The notes beneath the pieces were generated by a model that saw only the letters and a list, made by a program, of their open reading frames with translations, was not told the DNA's origin and ran no database searches. The position numbers were made by a program, and so were the translations under genes. Shown in pieces: positions 1 through 6,500 of a DNA stretch of 7,037 nucleotides; the first letter of the stretch is position 1; each line of letters starts with the position of its first letter. The stretch covers positions 1 to 7,037 of the forward strand of contig JAUSLB010000120.1 of the NCBI GenBank assembly GCA_030646655.1. The letters run 5' to 3'. This DNA is from Deltaproteobacteria bacterium. Its GTDB lineage: Bacteria > Desulfobacterota > GWC2-55-46.

Positions 1-437
1 AGGTTTTCGTTCTCGGCCCCGGCTGCCATCCTGTCCAAAAGCCTCTGTATGCTTTTATTCAGCTCCTCGCTCGCCCTCTTGGCCCTGAGCCTCACGAGCC
101 CCAGCGAAGACCTCTTGCCAAAGATAACCACGAGTATCACCCTCTGGCCTACTACGGAGATGTGGAGGTTGTCCCTTTCTCCCTCGTGGAAGAGGATCGA
201 GAACTCCTTCTCGCCTATGAGCTTGGCGAGGCCCCCTGTGGCGGCTATATTGCCCGCCGTGAGGGACGCGAGGGAAGTGGAGTCTATGTCCTTCGTATCC
301 CCGCTCGAGGAGATGAGCTGGCCGTCCTTGTCAACGAGGTAGACGCACTTGGCGTTGGCGTCCCGAAGAAGCCTTTCCACAACGGCCGTAATTTCCCTGT
401 ACTCCTCGTCGTACATTATAAAAGAGCTTTGCGGCAT
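1..437 (-). CDS. MglB-like Roadblock/LC7 domain protein, C-terminus cut by window edge
   Basis: About 145 codons are visible; the 3' end lies outside the window. The N-terminus reads MPQSSFIMYDEEY and is followed by a Roadblock/LC7-type sequence: a helix (VVERLLRDANAK), the strand-turn VYLVDKDGQLISSSG, a helical stretch with ASLTAGNIAATGGLAKLIG, then FSILFHEG and a hydrophobic strand RVILVVIFG before a basic C-terminal helix. This matches the MglB family, whose members act as GAP/co-regulators of the Ras-like GTPase MglA in polarity and motility. I chose the ATG at 435-437 rather than the in-frame ATG at 414-416, because AAGGAAGG lies about 10 nt upstream and the extra residues fit the family N-terminus. 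It lies 61 bp downstream of porB in the same direction. An mglA gene would be expected next, but that is inference. Family assignment is fairly sure; the exact role is not. Confidence 0.85.
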   Translation of the reverse strand, partial: MPQSSFIMYDEEYREITAVVERLLRDANAKCVYLVDKDGQLISSSGDTKDIDSTSLASLTAGNIAATGGLAKLIGEKEFSILFHEGERDNLHISVVGQRVILVVIFGKRSSLGLVRLRAKRASEELNKSIQRLLDRMAAGAENEN

Positions 438-468
438 AGGCTGCCAACCTTCCTTAAAGCTGAATAAG

Positions 469-490
469 GGCCGGAATCCCGGTTCCGGCC
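469..490 (-). terminator. Stem-loop between porB and the mglB-like gene, possible weak terminator
   Basis: A perfect 8 bp inverted repeat (ggccggaa 469-476, ttccggcc 483-490) with a 6 nt loop sits 8 nt after the porB stop codon. On the minus strand it is followed by CTTATTC, a poor U-tract; on the plus strand only by TTT. It could be a partial terminator, an attenuator in the leader of the downstream gene, or a 3'-end stabilising hairpin. The structure is certain; the function is inferred. Confidence 0.5.
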
Positions 491-498
491 TTTAACGA

Positions 499-1431
499 TT
501 ATACCCGCTTGCCGTCGAGGTCGAGTAGCCTCTGCCATTCAATGTCCACCCGTGCCTGAAATTTATCGAGGATGTGCCTGTTCTCGGGCTTAAAGAGGTG
601 CTTGAACCTGCCCTGAGGCTTCAGCCACTCCTCAAGGGGCTTTTTCTCCTTGGGCCTGTAGGTGATCTTTAATATCCCGTCCTCCACCTCGTAAAGAGGC
701 CAGTAGCAGGTGTCCACAGAGAGCTTGGAGAGCTTGATAGACTCCTCTGGCTTGGTGTACCAGCCGAGCGGGCATGCGGACATGACATTAAGGAATGTCG
801 GGCCTTTTGTGTTGAGCGCCTTTTCAGCCTTCTTTGACAGGTCCGCCCAGTTGCTCGGGGATGCCTGAGCCGCGTAGGGGACATTGTGCGCTATGACTAT
901 GCGCGTTAAGTCTTTCCGCCATTCCTGCTTGCCGGGTATCACCTCTCCGGCCGGGGAGGTGGTGGTGTTCGCCCCGTAAGGCGTCGCGCTCGATCTCTGG
1001 ATGCCCGTATTCATGTAAGCGCCGTTATCGTAGCAGACATAGAGGAAGTTATGCCCCCTCTCCAACGCGCCTGAGAGCGCCTGAAGGCCTATGTCGTAGG
1101 TGCCCCCGTCGCCTCCGAACGCCACGAACTTGATGTCCTTGCCCTCCGGTATTTTGCCCCTCTTTTTAAAGGCCTTGTAGGCGGATTCGACCCCGCTTAT
1201 GGTAGCGGCCGCGTTCTCGAAGGCCGAGTGTATCCACGGTATCCTCCAGGCGGTGTAAGGGTATATGGACGTGCCGACCTCTAAACAGCCCGTTGCCGTT
1301 GTTGCGACCACAGGGCCGTTAGCCGACCTTAAGACAAGCCTCACTATAGGGGGTATGCCGCAGCCTGCGCAGAGCCTGTGGCCGCCTGATAGGAGCTCGT
1401 CCCTTTTCGAGAGTTCTTTAAGTGTCGCCAT
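499..1431 (-). CDS. porB: Pyruvate:ferredoxin oxidoreductase, beta subunit (TPP-binding)
   Basis: 310 residues. This is the thiamine-diphosphate and [4Fe-4S] subunit of four-subunit Por, which oxidatively decarboxylates pyruvate to acetyl-CoA + CO2 (or runs in reverse) with ferredoxin. From the start used here, the CAGC pair (C21, C24), C49 (ATGCLEVG) and C220 (SACPLGW) are the expected four cluster ligands. GDGGTYDIG (about 107-115) and the following YDNGAYMNTG form the TPP/Mg2+ motif. The context NTGIQRSSATPYGA is typical of the Por/Vor branch rather than 2-oxoglutarate enzymes, though exact substrate cannot be proven. An ATG at 1443 is in frame, but ATG 1431 is preferred: it gives the family start MATLKELSKRDELLSGGHR and has GAGGT 5 nt upstream. 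It is the last por gene, 82 nt after porA, the only large gap in the operon. Confidence 0.93.
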   Translation of the reverse strand: MATLKELSKRDELLSGGHRLCAGCGIPPIVRLVLRSANGPVVATTATGCLEVGTSIYPYTAWRIPWIHSAFENAAATISGVESAYKAFKKRGKIPEGKDIKFVAFGGDGGTYDIGLQALSGALERGHNFLYVCYDNGAYMNTGIQRSSATPYGANTTTSPAGEVIPGKQEWRKDLTRIVIAHNVPYAAQASPSNWADLSKKAEKALNTKGPTFLNVMSACPLGWYTKPEESIKLSKLSVDTCYWPLYEVEDGILKITYRPKEKKPLEEWLKPQGRFKHLFKPENRHILDKFQARVDIEWQRLLDLDGKRV

Positions 1432-1444
1432 CTTATACCTCATC

Positions 1445-1458
1445 AGGCCCGAAGGCCT
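1445..1458 (-). promoter_or_regulatory. UUCG hairpin in the porA-porB gap
   Basis: The minus-strand RNA reads AGGCC-UUCG-GGCCU, a 5 bp stem closed by a cUUCGg tetraloop, a well-known very stable form. It begins right after an A-run (complement of the eight T at 1458-1465) and ends 3 nt before the porB Shine-Dalgarno GAGGT (1437-1441). It could stabilise or process the porA/porB junction or tune porB translation. Read on the plus strand, the same bases form a short GC stem followed by T8, which looks like an antisense intrinsic terminator. The structure is visible; the role is inferred. Confidence 0.45.
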
Positions 1459-1513
1459 TTTTTTTATTCTTGACCCGGGGCCAATTTTACGGCCACGGGC
1501 AACGGTTCACGAA

Positions 1514-2704
1514 TTATATGGTTATGTACTTCTGGAGCGTCTCCACCTTGCCGGTCTCAAGGACCTTCTGGAGCTCATTGAAGACCCCGAGGGCGTCCTT
1601 TACCTTGTAGTCCCTTCCGCCGAGGCCGTAGATCCTGCTCATCACCTTTGGGCGCTTATCCGCGTCATAAAGAGCAGAGCGCACTTCATTGAAGACCGGG
1701 CCTCCGAAGCCGCTCATGGAATCAGCCCTGTCAAGCACAGCTATCGCCTTCACATGGGAGAGCGCATCCGCTATCTCTTTGAACGGGAAGGGCCTGAAGA
1801 GCCTCGGCCTTAAGGCGCCGACCAGCTTACCCTGCTTTCTCAGCTCATCGACAGCGACCTTCGTGGTGCCCGCGGCCGAGTTGAGGATGACTATGGCGGC
1901 CTCCGCGTCCTCGAGCCTGTACGCATCGAACAGAGCGTAGGTTCTGCCGAACTTCTTGCCGAACTCTTTGCCGACCTCTATCACAACTTCCTTAGCCCGC
2001 GCGATCGCCTGAGACTGCTGATGCTTGAAATTGATATAGACGTCAGGAAGCGTCATCGCCCCGTAGGTGGAGGGCTTGTCGGTATCGAGCAGAGAGTTCT
2101 GCGCCCTGTACTCGCCGACGAACTTTTTGACATCCTCGTCCTCGAGCAAGGCTATGTTCTCTATGGCGTGGCTCGTGATAAACCCGTCAAGGCAGACCAT
2201 AGCCGGCAACAATACCCTTTCGTCCTCGGCTATCCTTACGGCCTGAATAAGGTTGTCGTAACCCTCCTGAACCGTCTCCGAGTATATCTGTATCCAGCCC
2301 GAGTCCCTCGCGCCCATCGAATCCGAATGGTCGCAGTGGATGTTTATCGGGGCCGAAAGCGCCCTGTTGACATTGGTGAGTATTATGGGGAGCCTCATGC
2401 CTGAGGCGATATAGAGCATCTCCCACATGAGGGCAAGCCCCTGAGCGGATGTGGCGGTCATTACTCTAGCGCCGGCGGCTGAAGCTCCTATGCAGGCGCT
2501 CATGGCGGAGTGCTCGCTCTCCACCGTTATAAGCTCCGTCGTGACCTTGCCGTCGGCCACATAGCTTGAAAAATCCTCTATTACAGTGGTAGAGGGGGTA
2601 ATCGGGTACGCGGCGCAGACATCCGGGTTTATCTGCTTCATGGCAACGGCTATGGCGGCGTTCCCCGTAAGCCCCGTCTGCCCCTTTGTCATGGTAATCG
2701 CCAT
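1514..2704 (-). CDS. porA: Pyruvate:ferredoxin oxidoreductase, alpha subunit
   Basis: 396 residues, normal for a separate Por alpha subunit. It supplies the pyrimidine-side half of the TPP site and the substrate pocket in the Por complex. Motifs seen: YPITPST (33-39); the VESEHSAMSACIGASAAGAR block (about 61-80) followed by MTATSAQGLALMWE; and NRALSAPINIHCDHSD (about 113-128), a Por/Vor signature with the Arg expected near the substrate. The C-terminal part (ALRPRLFRPFP, then VLDRADSMSGFGGPVFNEV) matches transketolase-C-like domain II. ATG 2702-2704 is chosen over the in-frame ATG at 2690-2692, because a GAGGAGG site within the end of porD lies 9 nt upstream. Only 4 nt separate it from porD, so translational coupling is likely. 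Confidence 0.95.
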   Translation of the reverse strand: MAITMTKGQTGLTGNAAIAVAMKQINPDVCAAYPITPSTTVIEDFSSYVADGKVTTELITVESEHSAMSACIGASAAGARVMTATSAQGLALMWEMLYIASGMRLPIILTNVNRALSAPINIHCDHSDSMGARDSGWIQIYSETVQEGYDNLIQAVRIAEDERVLLPAMVCLDGFITSHAIENIALLEDEDVKKFVGEYRAQNSLLDTDKPSTYGAMTLPDVYINFKHQQSQAIARAKEVVIEVGKEFGKKFGRTYALFDAYRLEDAEAAIVILNSAAGTTKVAVDELRKQGKLVGALRPRLFRPFPFKEIADALSHVKAIAVLDRADSMSGFGGPVFNEVRSALYDADKRPKVMSRIYGLGGRDYKVKDALGVFNELQKVLETGKVETLQKYITI

Positions 2705-2708
2705 CTCC

Positions 2709-2990
2709 TCAGCCCTCCTCTTCCATTGTTATGGCCTTTACCTTGTCAGGGCACTCAACGGCGCATATGCCGCAGCCCTTGCAGTGCTCAAGGTCGAAGC
2801 CGACCATCTTGCCGTCCTCGACTATGACGGCGGAATCCGGGCACATTACCCAGCATATGAGGCAGTTTGTGCACCTGTCCTTGTCAACTATGGGGCGGAG
2901 CTTCCTCCACCCGCCTGTCGAATAATCGTGGGCCGTGCCGCCCTCCGGTATAATCCCCCCGAGGGGGAGTTCTGTCTTTTTGTCTTCCAT
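2709..2990 (-). CDS. porD: Pyruvate:ferredoxin oxidoreductase, delta subunit (2[4Fe-4S] ferredoxin)
   Basis: 93 residues, the usual size for PorD. Two classical cluster motifs are complete: C40-x2-C43-x2-C46-x3-C50-P and C70-x2-C73-x2-C76-x3-C80-P. The two [4Fe-4S] clusters should relay electrons from the PorB cluster to external ferredoxin. The about 30-residue N-terminal extension (with GGWRKLRPIVD just before the first motif) is the part that normally docks the subunit to the core complex. The start has GGGGAG within the porG stop region, 4-5 nt upstream. One nucleotide separates it from porG and 4 from porA, so the genes are almost certainly co-transcribed and coupled. Confidence 0.95.
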   Translation of the reverse strand: MEDKKTELPLGGIIPEGGTAHDYSTGGWRKLRPIVDKDRCTNCLICWVMCPDSAVIVEDGKMVGFDLEHCKGCGICAVECPDKVKAITMEEEG

Positions 2991-2991
2991 C

Positions 2992-3570
2992 CTACTCCCC
3001 TTTCACCTCTTCGTATCCCCTGTTCATGGCGGCAACGTTGCCTTCGATGACCTTGGGGCTGTATTTCTTGGCGTAGTTCTCCTTAAAATTATCCACGAGA
3101 GCGTCGAGGGTTATGAATGCCGTCACCTTCGCCAGCGCCCCCAGCATCGGGGTGTTCGGCATTACCCTGCCGATAGTCTCGAACGAAATCTTCGTGGCGT
3201 CAAGCGTATATACAAGGGCCTTTTTTTCGTTAAGCCCCAGCTCGGCCCTAAGCTCCTTTGCGCCCTTCGGCGTATTTACAATGAATATCGCGTTCTCGAG
3301 CGCCCCTTCGGTTAAGTTCACCGCCGATATCAGGGTCGGGTCGGCTATTAATACGTAGCCCGGCTCGGTCACCTGACAGTGGAGCCTTATCGGCTCGTCG
3401 GATATCCTGTTATAAGCCCTGACAGGGGCGCCCATCCTCTCAGGGCCGAACTCGGGGAACGCCTGAACGAATTTTCCGGACCTCAGGCACGCCTCGCCCA
3501 AGACCTTCGCGGCGGTCACTATGCCCTGCTGGGCCCTGCCGTGCCATCTCACCTCTATATAATTTTCCAT
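2992..3570 (-). CDS. porG: Pyruvate:ferredoxin oxidoreductase, gamma subunit
   Basis: 192 residues, full length for PorG (domain III of single-chain PFOR). It starts MENYIEVRWHGRAQQG, continues with FVQAFPEFGPERMGAPVRAYNR (about 34-55), and has the family C-terminal half with NTPMLGALAKVT. The gamma subunit interacts with CoA and completes the alpha/beta active-site assembly. The WHGR element reads GRAQQG (11-16), where many homologues have GRGGQG, so the Gly pair is replaced by Ala-Gln. The start has an AGGAAAAGG purine run a few nt upstream. It is the first gene of porGDAB, and its ATG is 33 bp from the edge of the 3604-3791 inverted-repeat element. Confidence 0.94.
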   Translation of the reverse strand: MENYIEVRWHGRAQQGIVTAAKVLGEACLRSGKFVQAFPEFGPERMGAPVRAYNRISDEPIRLHCQVTEPGYVLIADPTLISAVNLTEGALENAIFIVNTPKGAKELRAELGLNEKKALVYTLDATKISFETIGRVMPNTPMLGALAKVTAFITLDALVDNFKENYAKKYSPKVIEGNVAAMNRGYEEVKGE

Positions 3571-3603
3571 GACCTTTTCCTTCTTATGTATTAGTTACCG
3601 GAT

Positions 3604-3791
3604 TAGCAGGTTGCGGAAAAACTATTTTAGCCTGTCATTCTGAGCGTGTGAGCCGAAGCCCTGAGCGAAGCGAAGGGGAAGAATCTCGGAGCTAATAAAA
3701 TCAATAAGTTACGAGATTCTTCGTCGTAGATTCTTCGTCGCCTTCGGCTCCTCAGAATGACAACTTTGGGGACTTTTTCAGCATCCTGTTA
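3604..3791. repeat. MITE-like nested inverted-repeat element
   Basis: Two 41 bp arms (3604-3644 and 3751-3791) are inverted copies with 29 of 41 positions identical. The inner 12 bp (tgtcattctgag / ctcagaatgaca) and most of the outer 20 bp (taRcaggWtgcKgaaaaa) are conserved. Further nested pairs lie inside: agccgaag 3651-3658 with cttcggct 3742-3749, and gaagaatctcg 3678-3688 with cgagattcttc 3712-3722. A 13 bp unit (agattcttcgtcg) occurs in tandem at 3714-3726 and 3728-3740. No open reading frame fits inside. The 'gtcattctgag...gaagaatctcg' core is a repeat type I recognise from many anaerobe genomes. No clear target-site duplication is visible. It sits between the recR stop and porG, where a transcript could fold into a long hairpin that ends the recR message. 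Confidence 0.8.
3624..3652 (-). promoter_or_regulatory. Candidate sigma70-type promoter for porGDAB inside the MITE-like end
   Basis: On the minus strand CTCACA (3652-3647; 4 of 6 matches to TTGACA) is followed after 17 nt by TAAAAT (3629-3624; 5 of 6 matches to TATAAT). This would start transcription near 3617, about 45 nt before the porG ATG. The -10 lies in the divergent middle of the repeat's terminal arm and the -35 just inside it. This is pattern matching only. Confidence 0.3.
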
Positions 3792-3804
3792 GAACCGTCA
3801 ACTT

Positions 3805-4404
3805 TTAAGATACCTCTTTCCTGCCCTCCATGGCCCTGCCAAGCGTTGCTCCGTCCATGTATTCTATAAAGCTCCCTACCGGGATGCCCGATGCTATGCG
3901 GGTGAGCTTCAGATTATAAGGCTTAAGGAGCCTTGCCAGATAGGCTGAAGTCGCCTCGCCTTCCGAGTCAAAGCCTGTGGCGAGTATAACCTCTTTAATC
4001 GAGCCGGCCTCTATCCTCTTTATAAGCTCCTCGATCCTCAGCTCATCCGGCCCTATGCCCTTAAGCGGAGCGAGGCTGCCGTGCAAGATGTGGTACCTGC
4101 CTTTATAGCCCCCCATGCCTTCCAGCGCCATCATGTCCCGGTAATCCGAGACCACGCATACCAAAGAGGCGTCCCTGCCAGTGTCGCTGCAGACGCCGCA
4201 GGGGTCTATGTCGGAGAAGGTAACGCACTCCGAGCAGAGGGTGACCTTTTCCTTTACCGCCTTAAGGCAGTTCGTAAGCTCCTCCACATACTCGCTTTTC
4301 GAGTTGAGTATGAAAAGTGCGAGCCTCGTGGCCGTCTTTTCCCCGATACCCGGAAGCCTCGATATAGCCTTTATGAGGTTATTTATAGGCTCCGCGTACC
4401 GCAT
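3805..4404 (-). CDS. recR: Recombination mediator protein RecR
   Basis: 199 residues, standard length. RecR acts with RecO (and RecF) to load RecA on SSB-coated gaps. Seen in order: the helix-hairpin-helix LPGIGEKTATRLA (17-29); a four-Cys zinc finger C57-x2-C60...C69-x2-C72; a Toprim domain from about residue 80 (VCVVSDYRDMMALE, GRYHILHGSLAPLKGIGPDEL, ATGFDSEGEATSAYLARLL); and the C-terminal GSFIEYMDGATLGRAMEGR. The Toprim strand reads VVS at residue 86, where most RecR have VVE; RecR Toprim is not catalytic. ATG 4404 is the only plausible start, as a stop lies three codons upstream in frame, but its ribosome-binding site is weak (AAAAGC). It follows ybaB by 37 nt, in the usual dnaX-ybaB-recR order. 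Confidence 0.97.
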   Translation of the reverse strand: MRYAEPINNLIKAISRLPGIGEKTATRLALFILNSKSEYVEELTNCLKAVKEKVTLCSECVTFSDIDPCGVCSDTGRDASLVCVVSDYRDMMALEGMGGYKGRYHILHGSLAPLKGIGPDELRIEELIKRIEAGSIKEVILATGFDSEGEATSAYLARLLKPYNLKLTRIASGIPVGSFIEYMDGATLGRAMEGRKEVS

Positions 4405-4441
4405 ATGCTTTTAAGACCCGTGGCCCTGAAAAACCTATTCA

Positions 4442-4762
4442 TTAAAAAAGCCCCGGGATGTTCATCCCGAGCCCTGCCGTAAGCTTTGACATCTCATCGG
4501 AGACCATCTGCTTTGATCTCCTGACCCCCTCGTTCACCGCCGCCGTTATGAGGTCCTGTAACATCTCTATGTCCTTGGGGTCGACTACAGCAGGCTCTAT
4601 CTTCAAGGAGACAAGCTCCTGAGCGCCGTTTACGACCGCGGTTACCATGCCGCCGCCTGAGGCCGCCTCGACGGTCCTGGAGGCGAGCTCCTTTTGCATA
4701 TCGGCCATCTTCTCCTGCATCTTCTGGGCCTGCCTCATCAAATTTCCCAATTGCTTAGACAT
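4442..4762 (-). CDS. ybaB: YbaB/EbfC family nucleoid-associated protein
   Basis: 106 residues, typical length. These small proteins dimerise into a tweezer shape and bind DNA as nucleoid-associated factors. The N-terminal amphipathic helix (LGNLMRQAQKMQEKMADMQKELA, rich in Met/Gln/Lys and likely to form a coiled coil) is followed by the conserved EAASGGGMVTAVVNGAQELVSLKI strand region (about 33-56). The DPKDIEMLQDLITAAVNEG block leads to a C-terminal tail ending GMNIPGLF. The start codon overlaps the end of dnaX by 8 nt (ATGTCTAA), with a strong GGAGGAGG site 5 nt before the ATG, inside dnaX. It is therefore translationally coupled to dnaX. Confidence 0.96.
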   Translation of the reverse strand: MSKQLGNLMRQAQKMQEKMADMQKELASRTVEAASGGGMVTAVVNGAQELVSLKIEPAVVDPKDIEMLQDLITAAVNEGVRRSKQMVSDEMSKLTAGLGMNIPGLF

Positions 4763-6323
4763 TGGTCCTCCTCCGGTCCTCTATTACCTTTCCCCCGAGT
4801 ATGCGGACAGCGTCCTTAATAAGGGGTTCGGCCTCTTTCTTTTTCTCTGTCTGGGGCTGGAGGGTTGAGTTTATCTCTACCCTCACGCGCCTGCCGAAAT
4901 ACTCTTCAGAGAGCTTCTCTAAAAGCTCTTTTTTGATATTCAGGAATTTCCCGGCCTCGCCGACGGCCTTTATCTCTATCGAATCCCCTTTGACCTCGAT
5001 CGAGGCGGATTCAAGGGGCTTGGCGAAGAGCCGGCTCTTCTGCCTTATGAAATCCGACAGGCCTGAAGCCGTATCGGCTGCCGTATAAGGGGCTGCTGCC
5101 TCGCAAGCCTTTGGCGACTGCCGGGCAACGGCCGGCTCAGGGGCTTTAAAATGCCTTACGGGTTCCGCCCCGCCCTGCGCCGTTATCTCCCTCTTAAGCG
5201 CCTCAAGCCTTTCCACGAGCACTGAAACGGGCTCGACCTCATCGAAGTGAGCCGCCCTCAAGAGCGCCATCTCAAAGGAAAACCTCGGGGAAGGGCTCCT
5301 GACCGCCTCTTCGTAGCCTTTCGAGACTATCCCGAAGAGCATATGGAGCCGCCCGGCGCCTACCCGCTCTGAGAGACTTTTAAGCCGCTCAAGCTCACTG
5401 TCCGGAAGGTCAAGGAGGGTGGAGTCCCCTGTGACTTTTACGACTGTGAGGTCCCTAATATGCTCAAGAAGGCCGCTTAAACCCCTTTTTAAATCATAAC
5501 CAAAATTATACATTTTTTCAACAATATTCAGGCACGCTCGGCCGTCTTTCGCTATGAGGGCTTCGGAAAGGGCGTATATCAAAGACCTGTCTATCAGGCC
5601 GAGGGCCTCGGACACAAGACAATCCTTCAGCTCGCCCCCGCAGTACGACAGAGCCTGCTCAAGGAGGCTCTGCGCGTCCCTTAAGCTGCCGTCAGCCTCC
5701 CTCGCGATGGTAAAGAGGGCCTTCTCCTCGAAGGGGATGCCCTCCTCGGCCACTATCTTCAGGAGCCTCTGCTGGATGTCCCTGAAGGGGATCCTCTTGA
5801 AATCGAAGCGCTGGCACCTCGAAAGTATGGTCAGCGGGATCTTGTGTATCTCTGTCGTGGCGAATATGAATATCGCGTGCGGCGGGGGCTCCTCCAAGGT
5901 CTTAAGCAGAGCGTTGAAGGCCGGGGTCGAGAGCATGTGTACTTCGTCTATTATATAGACCCTGTATTTACCCTGAGCAGGGACATACCTTATGTTTTCG
6001 GTCAGATCCCTGATATTATCGACGCTGTTGTTCGATGCCCCGTCTATCTCAAAGACATCGATGGATGAGCCGCTTACGATGGATTTGCAGGATTCGCAGG
6101 CGTTGCAGGGGGTTGGGGTGGGGCCTTTTACGCAGTTAAGGCCCTTTGCGAGGACCCTCGCAGCAGTGGTCTTGCCTACGCCTCTGGGCCCCGAGAAGAG
6201 GAAGGCGTGGGCGATCCTGCCTGATGTGATGGCGTTCTTAAGCGTCCTTGTGACATGGGCCTGCCCGACTATATCCTCGAAGAGGGCCGGCCTCCATTTC
6301 CTCGCTATTACAAGGTAAGACAT
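4755..6323 (-). CDS. dnaX: DNA polymerase III subunit gamma/tau (clamp loader)
   Basis: 522 residues. AAA+ ATPase of the clamp loader that opens the beta clamp and tethers polymerase cores. Seen: the canonical start MSYLVIARKWRP; Walker A GPRGVGKT (45-52); a zinc module with C64, C73, C76 and C79; Walker B IIDEVH (124-129); sensor 1 ATTE (155-158) with the SRC arginine finger (R169); sensor 2 around GSLRDAQSL (212-220); then the collar domain (about 240-365). A Pro/Ala-rich linker (about 385-420) and a shorter C-terminal domain follow. It is shorter than E. coli tau (643). I see no canonical A-AAA-AAG frameshift site where E. coli makes gamma. An AT-rich patch encodes residues 267-282. The ribosome-binding site is weak. 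It lies just downstream of the SRP RNA gene and overlaps ybaB. Confidence 0.97.
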   Translation of the reverse strand: MSYLVIARKWRPALFEDIVGQAHVTRTLKNAITSGRIAHAFLFSGPRGVGKTTAARVLAKGLNCVKGPTPTPCNACESCKSIVSGSSIDVFEIDGASNNSVDNIRDLTENIRYVPAQGKYRVYIIDEVHMLSTPAFNALLKTLEEPPPHAIFIFATTEIHKIPLTILSRCQRFDFKRIPFRDIQQRLLKIVAEEGIPFEEKALFTIAREADGSLRDAQSLLEQALSYCGGELKDCLVSEALGLIDRSLIYALSEALIAKDGRACLNIVEKMYNFGYDLKRGLSGLLEHIRDLTVVKVTGDSTLLDLPDSELERLKSLSERVGAGRLHMLFGIVSKGYEEAVRSPSPRFSFEMALLRAAHFDEVEPVSVLVERLEALKREITAQGGAEPVRHFKAPEPAVARQSPKACEAAAPYTAADTASGLSDFIRQKSRLFAKPLESASIEVKGDSIEIKAVGEAGKFLNIKKELLEKLSEEYFGRRVRVEINSTLQPQTEKKKEAEPLIKDAVRILGGKVIEDRRRTNV

Positions 6324-6367
6324 CGGTTATTACGCCTACGGGAAGAGTTTGAGCCCCTCGGTAAAGG

Positions 6368-6500
6368 GCTTGCGGGAGCTATTGATAGCTAGGCACCCTT
6401 GCGGCACATGGAAAGGATGCTACCGTTGCTTCCTTCCGGACCTGGCGGGGTTTGCAACCCTCCATTGCGCAAGACCCAGCTATCAATAGCGCCCGCAAGC
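6368..6500 (-). ncRNA. ffs: Small (4.5S-type) signal recognition particle RNA
   Basis: The minus strand carries the universal domain IV core GCCAGGTCCGGAAGGAAGCA, with the GGAA tetraloop at 6437-6434. Flanking bases build one long rod: GCAATGGA pairs with TCCATGTGC, and the outer arms 6368-6390 and 6478-6500 are complementary at 22 of 23 positions. No Alu domain is seen, so this is the small bacterial type. It binds Ffh for co-translational membrane targeting. The boundaries given are those of the terminal helix; the mature RNA may be slightly shorter. No clear terminator follows; a short possible stem (6352-6356 with 6366-6370) overlaps its 3' end. Confidence 0.93.

Noticed and set aside
2021..2404. 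Long plus-strand open frame opposite porA, and similar frames opposite porB, porG, recR and dnaX
   Set aside because: They are shadows of well-supported minus-strand genes in GC-rich DNA, with no domain resemblance.
4837..4850. dnaX programmed -1 frameshift site near GAG AAA AAG AAA
   Set aside because: Only five A precede the G, so it is not A-AAA-AAG, and it lies near the very C-terminus, past where gamma should end.
4926..4934. A6G run in dnaX at codons AAA AAA GAG
   Set aside because: The run is in the wrong frame for tandem -1 slippage.
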